From Phycisphaerales bacterium Planc_01 (GTDB taxonomy: Bacteria > Planctomycetota > Phycisphaerae > Sedimentisphaerales > Anaerobacaceae), in assembly GCA_001603075.1 (NCBI GenBank), contig LVBB01000080.1, positions 113,289-154,855 on the forward strand: a DNA stretch of 41,567 nucleotides. The letters are read 5' to 3'. Within the stretch, counting starts at the first letter, position 1; each line of letters starts with the position of its first letter. A program made the translations under genes and the position numbers. The notes below the pieces were generated by a model. The model made no database searches, had not been told where the DNA came from, and saw only the letters and a list, made by a program, of their open reading frames with translations. Of the stretch, positions 8,310 through 15,943 are shown piece after piece.

Positions 8310-10895
8310 ATGGTACAGTACGAAGAGAATCCGGAAGAGACGATCTTCAAGGTCGCCATCCAACGTCAGGACCGTAGTGAGCGGCAGGCTTATGTTCTGG
8401 AGGCCTGCGGCGACGACCGACGACTGTTGGCCGGCGTGGAGGCCCTTCTGCAATATCACGATTCGACCAGCTTTCTGGACGTGCCCGTGTTCGATGCCGA
8501 TGTCGGCCCGGACGAGCCCATGGTGGCAGGGGGCCCCGGGACGGTCATCGGGCGGTACAAGCTGCTGGAGAGGATTGGCGAGGGGGGGATGGCGGTGGTG
8601 TACATGGCCGAGCAGGCGCCGAGCACGCGGTCCGCACTGTTCGGGCCTGCGAGCACAGGCGTCCTGAGCGATAGCGAAGGAACCATCCGGCGGAAGGTGG
8701 CCCTGAAGATCATCAAACTGGGGATGGACACCCGGCAGGTGATTGCCCGGTTCGAGGCCGAACGGCAGGCCCTGGCGATGATGGACCACCCGAGTATCGC
8801 CAAGGTGCTGGACGCCGGAGCGACCGAGACCGGGCGGCCGTACTTTGTCATGGAACTCGTCCAGGGCGTCTCGATCACCGAATACTGCGATAAGAACAGC
8901 CTCAGCACCAAAGACCGGCTGGGCCTGTTCCTGGCTGTCTGCAACGCCGTCCAGCACGCCCACCAGAAGGGCATTATCCATCGCGATCTGAAGCCCTCCA
9001 ACGTCATGGTCACGCACCACGACGGCAGGCCCGTGCCCAAGGTGATCGACTTCGGGATCGCCAAGGCCACCAACCAGAAGCTGACGGAGAAGACCCTCTT
9101 CACCCGCTACGCCCACATCATCGGCACGCCCGCTTACATGAGTCCGGAGCAGGCGGAACTGAGCGACCTGGACATCGACACTCGCACCGATATCTACTCT
9201 CTTGGCGTCCTCCTTTATGAACTGCTCACCGGAACCACGCCCTTCAGTGAAGAGGAGCTTCGCAAGGCCGGCTACATCGAGATGCAGAGAGTCATCCGGG
9301 AACAGGAGCCCGCCAGGCCCTCCACCAAACTCAGCACCCTCGGCAAGACCCTGACCGACATCGCCAAGTGCCGCAACTCCACGCCCGATCTGCTGCGCAA
9401 AGCCGTTCGTGGCGATCTGGACTGGATCGTGATGAAGTCCTTGGAGAAGGACCGCGCCCGGCGGTACGAGACCGCCAGCGGCCTGGCCGAAGACGTCCGG
9501 CGGCATCTGGAGCACGAGCCGGTATTGGCCGGACCGCCGCGCGCCTGGTACCGAACGAAGAAGTTCGTCCGACGGCATGCCATGCTCGCGGTTTCTCTCG
9601 TCGCCGTGGGGATCGCCCTTCTGGGGGGCCTGGTTTCGAGCATGGCGATGTACCTCCGGGCCGAACGGGCGCGGGCCGAGACCGAGGCCGTCACGGCATT
9701 TCTCACCAACGACCTGCTCGCGTCGGTGTATCCAGAACGCGCCAAGGGCCAGGAGGTGACCGTTCGCTACCTTCTCGAAACGGCCGCGACAAACCTGGAC
9801 GGCAAGTTCTCCGGCAGTCCGCTCGTCGAGGCACAGGTCCGCCAGACACTGGGGTCGACGTACGCGAGGATGGGAGACCACGAGGCCGCACAGCCGCATC
9901 TGGAACGCGTTCTGGAAATCCGGCGCGAACGACTGGGCCAAGAGCACCCGGCCACGTTGGCTTCGCTGGATCGGCTCGGCATGCTCTTCTGCAACTGGGG
10001 CCGGTATGGGCAGGCCGAGCCGCTTCTTGTCGAGACGCTTGCCGCCCGAAGGCGTATCTTGGGTGAGAGACATCACGACACGCTGGAATCCATGGCCCAT
10101 CTGGCCTGGCAGTACATGTGCGAGGCCCGTTTCGAAGAGGGCATGACGCTGGCCGCCGAGGCACTGGAGGCCGGCCGCTCTATCCTGACTGAGGACGACC
10201 CAATTCTGCTGCGGTCCAAAGGTATTCTCGCGACCGGATACGTGACCACCATGCGGCACGCTGAGGCGATCTCTCTGGCCCGCGAGGGTTACGAAATCAG
10301 TCGTCGCGCATTGGCGGACGAACATGAGATCACGCTGTTCCTGGCCAACGTGTTGAGTTGGGCTTTGGAGGGCGACGGGCAGCTTGATGCGGCGACGGAG
10401 TTGGCCGCCCGGACGGTGGAGCTCGCCCGGCGGATCGTGGGCGAGGAACACAGTGTTACCGCCTGGGCAATGAGCAATCTGGGTGCGGCCTGCCTCGCCC
10501 AGGGGCGCTACGACGAGGCCGAGCCGTTCCTGGTCCGATCGTTCGAAGTTGCCATGAAACTGGGCGGGCCGGACCACACGGGCACAATCCTCTTCGGGCT
10601 CAGGCTTGCCAGACTCTATCACGCCCAGGAGCGGTTTGCCGAGCACGAGGAGCTGATCGTCGGGCTGGTGGAGGCCAGCCGCCGGACGCACGGGGAGAAC
10701 CACCCACAGACCGGGTACATCAAGTACTGGCTGCGGATTCGCGCCGAACGGCTTGAGGCGTTGGTCCAGCAACAGCGCGACGCCGGCGACCACGCCGCCG
10801 CCGAGTTGACCGCCGCCCGGGCTCGCCCGATCCGTGAAGCATGGCAAGGTAGCAGCAGCGAACGGTCCCCGTCTGCAAGCGGCCCCAGTCCATAG
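8310..10895 (+). CDS. Membrane Ser/Thr protein kinase with extracytoplasmic TPR repeats
   Basis: An 861-residue Hanks-type kinase. The glycine loop GEGGMAVVY is at 90-98, the ATP lysine K133 in VALK, the catalytic loop HRDLKPSN at 224-231, DFG at 247-249 and SPE at 278-280, so all key residues are present. One membrane segment lies at about 424-447, followed by TPR-like repeats from about 505 to 830 (for example ETLAARRRILGERHHDTL). The N-terminal 75 residues (EACGDDRRLLAGVEALLQYH) match the usual leader of planctomycete kinases of this type. The start has GGGAG four bases upstream. A roughly 21-residue insertion (103-124) separates the glycine loop from the VALK strand. Its likely targets are the ECF sigma factor upstream or the regulators downstream (inference). 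The topology places the kinase inside and the TPR outside the membrane. Confidence 0.95.
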   Translation: MVQYEENPEETIFKVAIQRQDRSERQAYVLEACGDDRRLLAGVEALLQYHDSTSFLDVPVFDADVGPDEPMVAGGPGTVIGRYKLLERIGEGGMAVVYMAEQAPSTRSALFGPASTGVLSDSEGTIRRKVALKIIKLGMDTRQVIARFEAERQALAMMDHPSIAKVLDAGATETGRPYFVMELVQGVSITEYCDKNSLSTKDRLGLFLAVCNAVQHAHQKGIIHRDLKPSNVMVTHHDGRPVPKVIDFGIAKATNQKLTEKTLFTRYAHIIGTPAYMSPEQAELSDLDIDTRTDIYSLGVLLYELLTGTTPFSEEELRKAGYIEMQRVIREQEPARPSTKLSTLGKTLTDIAKCRNSTPDLLRKAVRGDLDWIVMKSLEKDRARRYETASGLAEDVRRHLEHEPVLAGPPRAWYRTKKFVRRHAMLAVSLVAVGIALLGGLVSSMAMYLRAERARAETEAVTAFLTNDLLASVYPERAKGQEVTVRYLLETAATNLDGKFSGSPLVEAQVRQTLGSTYARMGDHEAAQPHLERVLEIRRERLGQEHPATLASLDRLGMLFCNWGRYGQAEPLLVETLAARRRILGERHHDTLESMAHLAWQYMCEARFEEGMTLAAEALEAGRSILTEDDPILLRSKGILATGYVTTMRHAEAISLAREGYEISRRALADEHEITLFLANVLSWALEGDGQLDAATELAARTVELARRIVGEEHSVTAWAMSNLGAACLAQGRYDEAEPFLVRSFEVAMKLGGPDHTGTILFGLRLARLYHAQERFAEHEELIVGLVEASRRTHGENHPQTGYIKYWLRIRAERLEALVQQQRDAGDHAAAELTAARARPIREAWQGSSSERSPSASGPSP

Positions 10896-11123
10896 CGGTG
10901 TCCACGGCACCCTGACCGGGATCGATGAAGAAGAGAGTCTTTTGAAAGCACGAGTGCATTGTCGTGACGCAGAGGGTCTGCGCGCACAAAGGTCGCCGTG
11001 GGCGAGGTCTGTCATACTGCCCCGGCAACAGAGGAACTGAAACCGCTGGACAGATTCTCACGGCATCCGCCATGTGTGCGGATGTCGATCCGCAAGAGCT
11101 GTTTTGAAGAAGGAGGTGTCACC

Positions 11124-11732
11124 ATGGTCACAAGAAGGAACGTCGTCGTGCTGAGTTCCCTGGTTTTCGCTGTGGTCCTGTTCACAACGGCCTGGAGCGT
11201 CCTTGCCGTCGGCGAGGACGGTGCGGCGTGGCCGCCGGACACGGGTCCGCGATTCGACGGGGCCTGGATCGTGGCCGCCCCGTCGCCTTCGGGGAGCACG
11301 ATCATACACACATCGTTGCAAACCGCACGGGATATCCATGGCCTGCGCTATACGGTGGTGATGGAGCACTCTCAATGCTCCCCCACGGTTTGGGGAATGT
11401 TCCCCGAAGCGAACAAGCAGACCAATATGGTCGGGTATTCGGAAAAGACCGGCCCCACAACCAATCGGGGGACGATGATCGGATATGGCATTAAGACGGG
11501 TGAAGTGGAGGATGAACTGGTCTACATCGAGGTTTGCTCGTACGAATCAGAGTTGGTCGGTGACAACACCGCCGTCAATACCGCGACCCAGTCTTTCTAT
11601 ACGCCCGACCAGGACACCGATGGTGATGGATTCCCGGATGAAGGGCAGGAACCGGTTCTGTGCATGCCCTATACGGTCAATGTGAGACGAGTCACATTCG
11701 TTCCGATGTGCGTGCCGACTCCGATGCCATGA
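11124..11732 (+). CDS. Secreted protein with four cysteines and a calcium-loop-like motif, function unknown
   Basis: I do not recognise this 202-residue protein. It has a clear signal peptide (VVVLSSLVFAVVLF, cut near residue 29, SVLA-VG). The mature part contains four cysteines (85, 138, 180, 196) that could form two disulfides, and DTDGDGFPDE at 164-173, which resembles the calcium loops of thrombospondin type 3 repeats. The ATG at 11124 is supported by AGGAGGT 7 bases upstream; the longer open frame from 10998 is less likely. It lies 228 bases after the kinase and 108 bases before the regulator gene, all on the same strand. It may be the product controlled by, or the ligand of, this signalling cluster (inference). 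Confidence 0.8.
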   Translation: MVTRRNVVVLSSLVFAVVLFTTAWSVLAVGEDGAAWPPDTGPRFDGAWIVAAPSPSGSTIIHTSLQTARDIHGLRYTVVMEHSQCSPTVWGMFPEANKQTNMVGYSEKTGPTTNRGTMIGYGIKTGEVEDELVYIEVCSYESELVGDNTAVNTATQSFYTPDQDTDGDGFPDEGQEPVLCMPYTVNVRRVTFVPMCVPTPMP

Positions 11733-11840
11733 CAAGCTGCCTGGATGAGGGGCTGCGGCACAGGTACGGTCGCGGCCCCTCTGTCCTGGCTCGGTCACGT
11801 GGCGCGGTGACGTCAAGTGCGCCGATACGAGAGGATTCGG

Positions 11841-12590
11841 ATGACACAAATGCGACAGAAGTGTGTGGTCTTCGTCGGAACATCGATATCGGTCCGTGAA
11901 ACGCTCGATCAGATTACCACTCGGCGCGGTGTCCCGATGCGCGCATTGGGTTCGGTGCGAGACGGCTGCGAACTCGTAGTGCAAAAGAAGAATGCGCTGC
12001 TCGTGGTGGAACTTGACGGAAATGCGGGACAAGAACTGCAGTGGCTGGCGCAACTGACGCACCAGCGCCCCCAGAGCTGCGTCCTTGCCATCGTCGATCG
12101 TGGCGATATTCCCACAACCGTCCAAGCCATGCGGGCCGGTGCCGACAACTGTCTCGAAAGGCCGGTCGATCCCGAACTGCTGAACTCGGCATTGGGCCAG
12201 CTTCTCCATCAGATCGACATCCAATCCGACGACTCGGTGACGCCGCTGACGCGCATGGAAACCACTGTGCTTGAGCACATCGTGCAAGGCAGAACGAACC
12301 GTCAGATCGCCGCCTCGCTGCACCGTTCGCCGCGAACCGTCGAAGTCCACCGCCGCCACATCATGTGCAAGCTGGGTGTCTGCACCGTGGTTGACTTGAT
12401 CAAGGCCGCCTCCGCAAGAGGCTTTCTGGGGGAATCGAATGGTGTGTCTCAGAGTCCAGAGGCCGATGGGGACAACGCGAATGGGCCGGCCGCCGTGTCG
12501 ATACACGGAATCCCAAACCAGCAGACTCGTACACGAGATTGCCCTGCCGCTCCGTCGGAGGTGCTTGACTGCGGCCGACAGGTGCAGTAG
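11841..12590 (+). CDS. FixJ/NarL-like transcription regulator with a degenerate receiver domain
   Basis: The 249-residue product has a receiver-like domain (residues 7-122) and a LuxR-type HTH at about 134-195 (LTRMETTVLEHIVQGRTNRQ, then RSPRTVEVHRRHIMCKLGV). The receiver fits the FixJ fold, with DRGDIPTTVQAMRAGADNCL matching the usual GHGDVPMAVRAMKAGA stretch. The residues needed for phosphorylation are changed: the acidic pair is replaced by G13-T14-S15, the acceptor Asp by Glu57, the switch Thr by Val85 and the Lys by Arg107. It should therefore not be phosphorylated normally. The ATG at 11841 has GAGAGG 6 bases upstream. The last 50 residues have no recognisable domain. No sensor histidine kinase is nearby, but a Ser/Thr kinase is. 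Confidence 0.92.
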   Translation: MTQMRQKCVVFVGTSISVRETLDQITTRRGVPMRALGSVRDGCELVVQKKNALLVVELDGNAGQELQWLAQLTHQRPQSCVLAIVDRGDIPTTVQAMRAGADNCLERPVDPELLNSALGQLLHQIDIQSDDSVTPLTRMETTVLEHIVQGRTNRQIAASLHRSPRTVEVHRRHIMCKLGVCTVVDLIKAASARGFLGESNGVSQSPEADGDNANGPAAVSIHGIPNQQTRTRDCPAAPSEVLDCGRQVQ

Positions 12591-12732
12591 AAGGGGATAT
12601 GTCATCGTCAATATGCTGTCGCGACAGAAACTGGATGACGTTGCACTTTTGCGGCGCTTTTGCGGCTGTTTCTGCGTGTATGTGATGGCTCGCACGTTGT
12701 CTGGTGATTCGTGTGAGTGCCGTTTCGGGTTC
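12591..12732. other. Intergenic stretch before the tRNA remnant, with a 12-base palindrome
   Basis: No gene is supportable here. CTGTCGCGACAG at 12616-12627 is a perfect palindrome and might be a regulator site. Together with the tRNA remnant and the short leader of the next gene it makes a 286-base gene-free stretch. Confidence 0.35.
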
Positions 12733-12809
12733 TGGGGTGTGTGATTGCGGTGTTTCACGGGGAGTGGTTTGGGAGCAGCAGGACATACGTTCGAATCCTG
12801 TCACCCCGA
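12733..12809 (+). pseudogene. Decayed tRNA-Pro copy
   Basis: The 3' part (12768-12809) matches the tRNA-Pro at 2814-2855 base for base with no gap and five substitutions, including the loop TTTGGGA, TTCGAATCCT and the TCACCCCGA end. The 5' end TGGGGTG can still pair with CACCCCG (first pair G-T). The D arm and the anticodon stem no longer pair and the T stem has a C-C mismatch, so it should not be functional. It could be a duplicated and decayed tRNA or the far attachment scar of an old integration into tRNA-Pro. Confidence 0.8.
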
Positions 12810-12876
12810 TCTTCCCCGGGCGGCCGCCATAGGTGTAGGTCGCCCGTCATTCGCAGGGAAAGGTCCGGTTGGGGGT

Positions 12877-14778
12877 ATGTTCCTGTCTCGTTGGATCGTT
12901 TTATCGCTTCTTCTGGTGGCGCCGGCCTGGGGCGCCGAGCCGGGACCGATCCGGCTCTATGACCTGACGTATACCCTCGATATCGATGCGGCGAGGCCCG
13001 ATCAGGTGCAAATGGCGTGGGACCATTGTCACGCGGTGGCCGCCTTGCAGGGGCTGGTCAATCGTCACGAGCCGGTGCTCTACATCCGTTTTGCCCACTC
13101 GCGGTACCGCAACCGGAACATCGACCATTTCTGGCTGGAGAAGCTGTCCGAGCCGGGCGGATGGCTCCACGGCCGGCCGATCCAGCACATCGAGACCCTC
13201 ACCGACCTGATCGCGCAGTTCCGCTCGTACGTTCGCGGGGTCGTGGTCTACGACCCGAACGTCGCGGCCACCAGCAACGTCGCCTCGACGGTGGCCGGCG
13301 CCGAAGACCTGCTGCCGGTCCGCTACGATCCCAGCGAGGGCAGTCTCTACCGCCTGCTCGTCGAGGGCGAGCCGGCGCTGCCGGTCCGGCGGTGGCTGGT
13401 CAGGCCGGATGGGACGTCCCTGTTCACCGGCGCCGGCCGGATACCCGGCACGGACCTGCCGTCGACGGGCTCGGCCAAGTGTGACGCCTATCTGTGGATG
13501 AAGCACAACTACCTCGACGCCGACCGGTGCGACGGCGCCTACGGGGCCTATTACCTCGATCAGTACTGGATGAAGAAGCCGCGAAACGCCGTGTTGAACC
13601 ATCACTGCCTGACCAACCACGATTTCTTCGTGGCCCGCAAGGCCTTCTTCTTCGATCTGGGCGTCTGGGTCGACGAGACGCCCGTCGACGATCCCGATCA
13701 GGAGTTGGGGACTGATCTGGAGACGCTCAAGGCCCTGTTGCTCAGTGCCTACCATCACGGCGGCAAAGAGAATATGATCCACATCGGCGGCTTCGTCCCC
13801 TGGGCGCACAAATACACCACGCACGGCGATGCGGGCGGACGCCACGACCCGGTGCCGACGGAATGGGAATACGGCCGGGTCATCAGCGCCTACAACGGCT
13901 TCATGGACGCCGACGCGATCAGTTACGGCGCGATGGCCAACGCCTCGTTTTTCATGCACTTCCCGATGCGGCCGGAATACCCCCAGCAGTGGGTGACGCG
14001 ACGGGAACTCGCCGAGCGCGGGTACCTCGACGCGGACGGGCAGGTCAAGTTCGACGGGCGCGAGTTCCTGATCTTCTACGTCGGCGATTACGACTGCGCC
14101 GCCTGGCTCTACCAGCGGACGATGGACATCTGGGACGACCCGGCGCGCGGCCAGGTGCCGATGATGTGGTGCATCAGTCCCGTGCTGGACCGGCGGGCGC
14201 CGATGGCGATGGACTACATGCGTCGCACCGCCACGCCGAACGACTACTTCGCCTCGGCCGACAACGGGGCGGGCTATTGCGAGCCGGGCATGCTCCAGGA
14301 GCCGCGCGGCGTTTCGGGCCTGCCCTGCGGACTGGACGCCTGGGCGCGGCACTGCAAGACGTTCTACGACCGATGGGGCCTGAGCGTCACGGGGTTCATC
14401 ATCTATGCGCACGGGCCGGAGCTGAACGAAGCGGGACTGGACTGCTATGCCTCGTTCAGCGGCAACGGCATCGTGCCTTCCGGCGGGCCCGCTTCGCTGC
14501 TGCACAAGGGTATGCCCGTCCTGCGGTTCGACCACGACGTCAACGAAGGCGATCCGGCCGACGCCGCCCGCCACGTGGTGCAGCGCATCGCCCAGCGTCG
14601 CGCCGAGGGCCATGCACCGTTCCACTGGTTCCGCAACATCCTCAAGACGCCCACCTGGTACGTGCGGACATATGACGCGATCCAGCAGATCAACCCCAAG
14701 ATCGAGTTGCTCGACGCCCCGACGTTCTTCGAACTATACCGCATCCACCTGGAGAACCAAGGTCCGTCGAGTCCATGA
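12877..14778 (+). CDS. Secreted GxGYxYP-family putative glycoside hydrolase
   Basis: The 633-residue product begins with a signal peptide (WIVLSLLLVAPAWGAEP, cut near residue 19). ADNGAGYCEPGM at about 461-472 fits the G-x-G-Y-x-x-P signature that gives the GxGYxYP family its name (here GAGYCEP, 464-470). Repeated aromatic and acidic motifs (YDLTYTLDID, FLIFYVGDYDCAAW) also agree. The family is assigned to putative glycoside hydrolases from context; its substrate is unknown. The ATG at 12877 follows a G-rich stretch; a longer frame from 12745 would run through the tRNA remnant and is rejected. The neighbours are pseudopilin-like genes on the opposite strand, converging on it. Length is in the usual range. 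Confidence 0.8.
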   Translation: MFLSRWIVLSLLLVAPAWGAEPGPIRLYDLTYTLDIDAARPDQVQMAWDHCHAVAALQGLVNRHEPVLYIRFAHSRYRNRNIDHFWLEKLSEPGGWLHGRPIQHIETLTDLIAQFRSYVRGVVVYDPNVAATSNVASTVAGAEDLLPVRYDPSEGSLYRLLVEGEPALPVRRWLVRPDGTSLFTGAGRIPGTDLPSTGSAKCDAYLWMKHNYLDADRCDGAYGAYYLDQYWMKKPRNAVLNHHCLTNHDFFVARKAFFFDLGVWVDETPVDDPDQELGTDLETLKALLLSAYHHGGKENMIHIGGFVPWAHKYTTHGDAGGRHDPVPTEWEYGRVISAYNGFMDADAISYGAMANASFFMHFPMRPEYPQQWVTRRELAERGYLDADGQVKFDGREFLIFYVGDYDCAAWLYQRTMDIWDDPARGQVPMMWCISPVLDRRAPMAMDYMRRTATPNDYFASADNGAGYCEPGMLQEPRGVSGLPCGLDAWARHCKTFYDRWGLSVTGFIIYAHGPELNEAGLDCYASFSGNGIVPSGGPASLLHKGMPVLRFDHDVNEGDPADAARHVVQRIAQRRAEGHAPFHWFRNILKTPTWYVRTYDAIQQINPKIELLDAPTFFELYRIHLENQGPSSP

Positions 14779-14921
14779 ACCCGCCGTTCGACCCCCGAGG
14801 TCGCTCCGTTCCTCTTCTTGGCCGGCCCCGGACGGCTCACTGGATCTGCGGCAAGTCGTGGAGACTGTCTTTGGCATCGAGCTTCCGCTGCCCGAAAAGC
14901 CTCTCGCATCCCATCGCTCCA

Positions 14922-14956
14922 CACTTCACACTTCACGCTTCACGAGTTACGCGTCA
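14922..14956. repeat. Degenerate heptanucleotide repeat array
   Basis: Five 7-base units run in order: CACTTCA, CACTTCA, CGCTTCA, CGAGTTA, CGCGTCA. The last unit includes the stop codon of the pseudopilin gene that ends at 14954. This is the first of three heptamer arrays in the pseudopilin region. Confidence 0.7.
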
Positions 14957-15820
14957 GTAGTCCTTGCATTCTCTCATCCATTTGGGCCAGTCCTCAGGCT
15001 GGACGCCGCCGGCTTTGGTCCAGCGGTTCGCCCGGTCGAAGTCGGAGGCCCACTTGAGGGTATACAGTTCCTTAAGGCCGACGCCACGGACGGACCAGTC
15101 GAGGAACATGCCGTTAGTCGCTCTGCCGTGCCGGTCCATGAGGAAACCGTTCAGGCCTGGGGCCCCGCTTCCCCAGCCGCGGGCGCCGGTGGAATAGGCC
15201 CTGTCTATCTCGGGCAATGGCCACCTCGCATCGAGCAACACGGGAATGCTCGCGTGGTCTCGGAGCAAGAAGATGTTCAACTCGGGGGGCTGGTCAGGCC
15301 GCGGATCGCGCTCGATGCGAAACGCCCTCAACAGGGCGCTGTTGTATCCGTAACTGCCCGCAAAGCGAGGCTCCGGCGTGAGAATCTGCCACGCCTCGGT
15401 GGACGTCCCGTTAGCTCCCCTTATGCGCCACGACATACTGGGGGTAGTTACGGATATGACAAACCCGCCACTATTGGGATCGTCCGGTCGGGGCCGGCTC
15501 GCCATCGGGCATAACGCGATGCCTCTCGTGTGGAAGCCGTGAAGGGCTCCGTGATCTGCATTGGGGTCCATGGCGCCGATGAACGTCCCGCGCAACAGCC
15601 AAAGAGCGCCGTAACCGCGTGCGAGGGAGGGAAGACGCCCCTCGTAAGCCTGGGTGTAGGCCGCCAGGGTCATCGCCCACTGGCGGAGGTTCGACTGGCA
15701 GGCCACGGTGCGGGCCTGGTTGCGGGCCCGGTGCAGCGCCGGGATCAGGATCGCCATCAACAGCGCGATCACCGCGATGACCACCAGCAGCTCGATCAGT
15801 GTGAAGGCTCTGTTCTTCAT
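14954..15820 (-). CDS. Pseudopilin-like protein with H-X9-D motif (DW variant)
   Basis: The 288-residue product starts [18 protein letters not shown], a type IV prepilin/pseudopilin signal with cleavage expected before Phe6, followed by one membrane helix. The C-terminal part has RHGRATNGMFLDWS, where His is followed by nine residues and then Asp-Trp; the common planctomycete form (TIGR04294-like) is H-X9-DG. The rest resembles the large planctomycete family of prepilin-like secreted proteins. The ATG at 15820 has GAGG 9 bases upstream. Its last 30 residues (VQPEDWPKWMRECKDY) closely match those of the next gene ([16 protein letters not shown]), so the two are paralogues. It is last in a three-gene leftward run. 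The substrate or surface role is unknown. Confidence 0.9.
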   Translation of the reverse strand: MKNRAFTLIELLVVIAVIALLMAILIPALHRARNQARTVACQSNLRQWAMTLAAYTQAYEGRLPSLARGYGALWLLRGTFIGAMDPNADHGALHGFHTRGIALCPMASRPRPDDPNSGGFVISVTTPSMSWRIRGANGTSTEAWQILTPEPRFAGSYGYNSALLRAFRIERDPRPDQPPELNIFLLRDHASIPVLLDARWPLPEIDRAYSTGARGWGSGAPGLNGFLMDRHGRATNGMFLDWSVRGVGLKELYTLKWASDFDRANRWTKAGGVQPEDWPKWMRECKDY

Positions 15821-15866
15821 GGTCTCAGTCCTCGATGCCCTCTGCCATCCTGGGCCAGGGCGACGG

Positions 15867-15924
15867 TCCGCCATAGGCGGATCGCCCCTACGGGCCAATG
15901 GTAGGGGCGAGGCATGCCTCGCCC
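15867..15924. repeat. Cluster of three adjoining palindromes between pseudopilin genes
   Basis: Three perfect inverted repeats sit side by side: TCCGCC-ATA-GGCGGA (15867-15881); a 10-base stem at 15882-15891 with 15901-15910 around a 9-base loop; and a 20-base perfect palindrome, GGGCGAGGCATGCCTCGCCC, at 15905-15924. It looks like a dispersed extragenic palindromic element. It may also act on the mRNA between the two pseudopilin genes. A partial echo (CCGCCATAGG then TCGCCC) occurs near 12824. Confidence 0.65.
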
Positions 15925-15943
15925 ACGAGATACGAGCGACGAT

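Noticed and set aside
8241-11015. 924-residue minus-strand frame opposite the Ser/Thr kinase
   Set aside because: The plus strand holds a complete kinase with all catalytic motifs; the minus frame is a shadow.
12733-12809. A functional second tRNA-Pro
   Set aside because: The D and anticodon stems do not pair and the T stem has a C-C mismatch.
12745-12876. Upstream extension of the GxGYxYP gene
   Set aside because: It would translate the tRNA-Pro remnant. A signal peptide starts at 12877.
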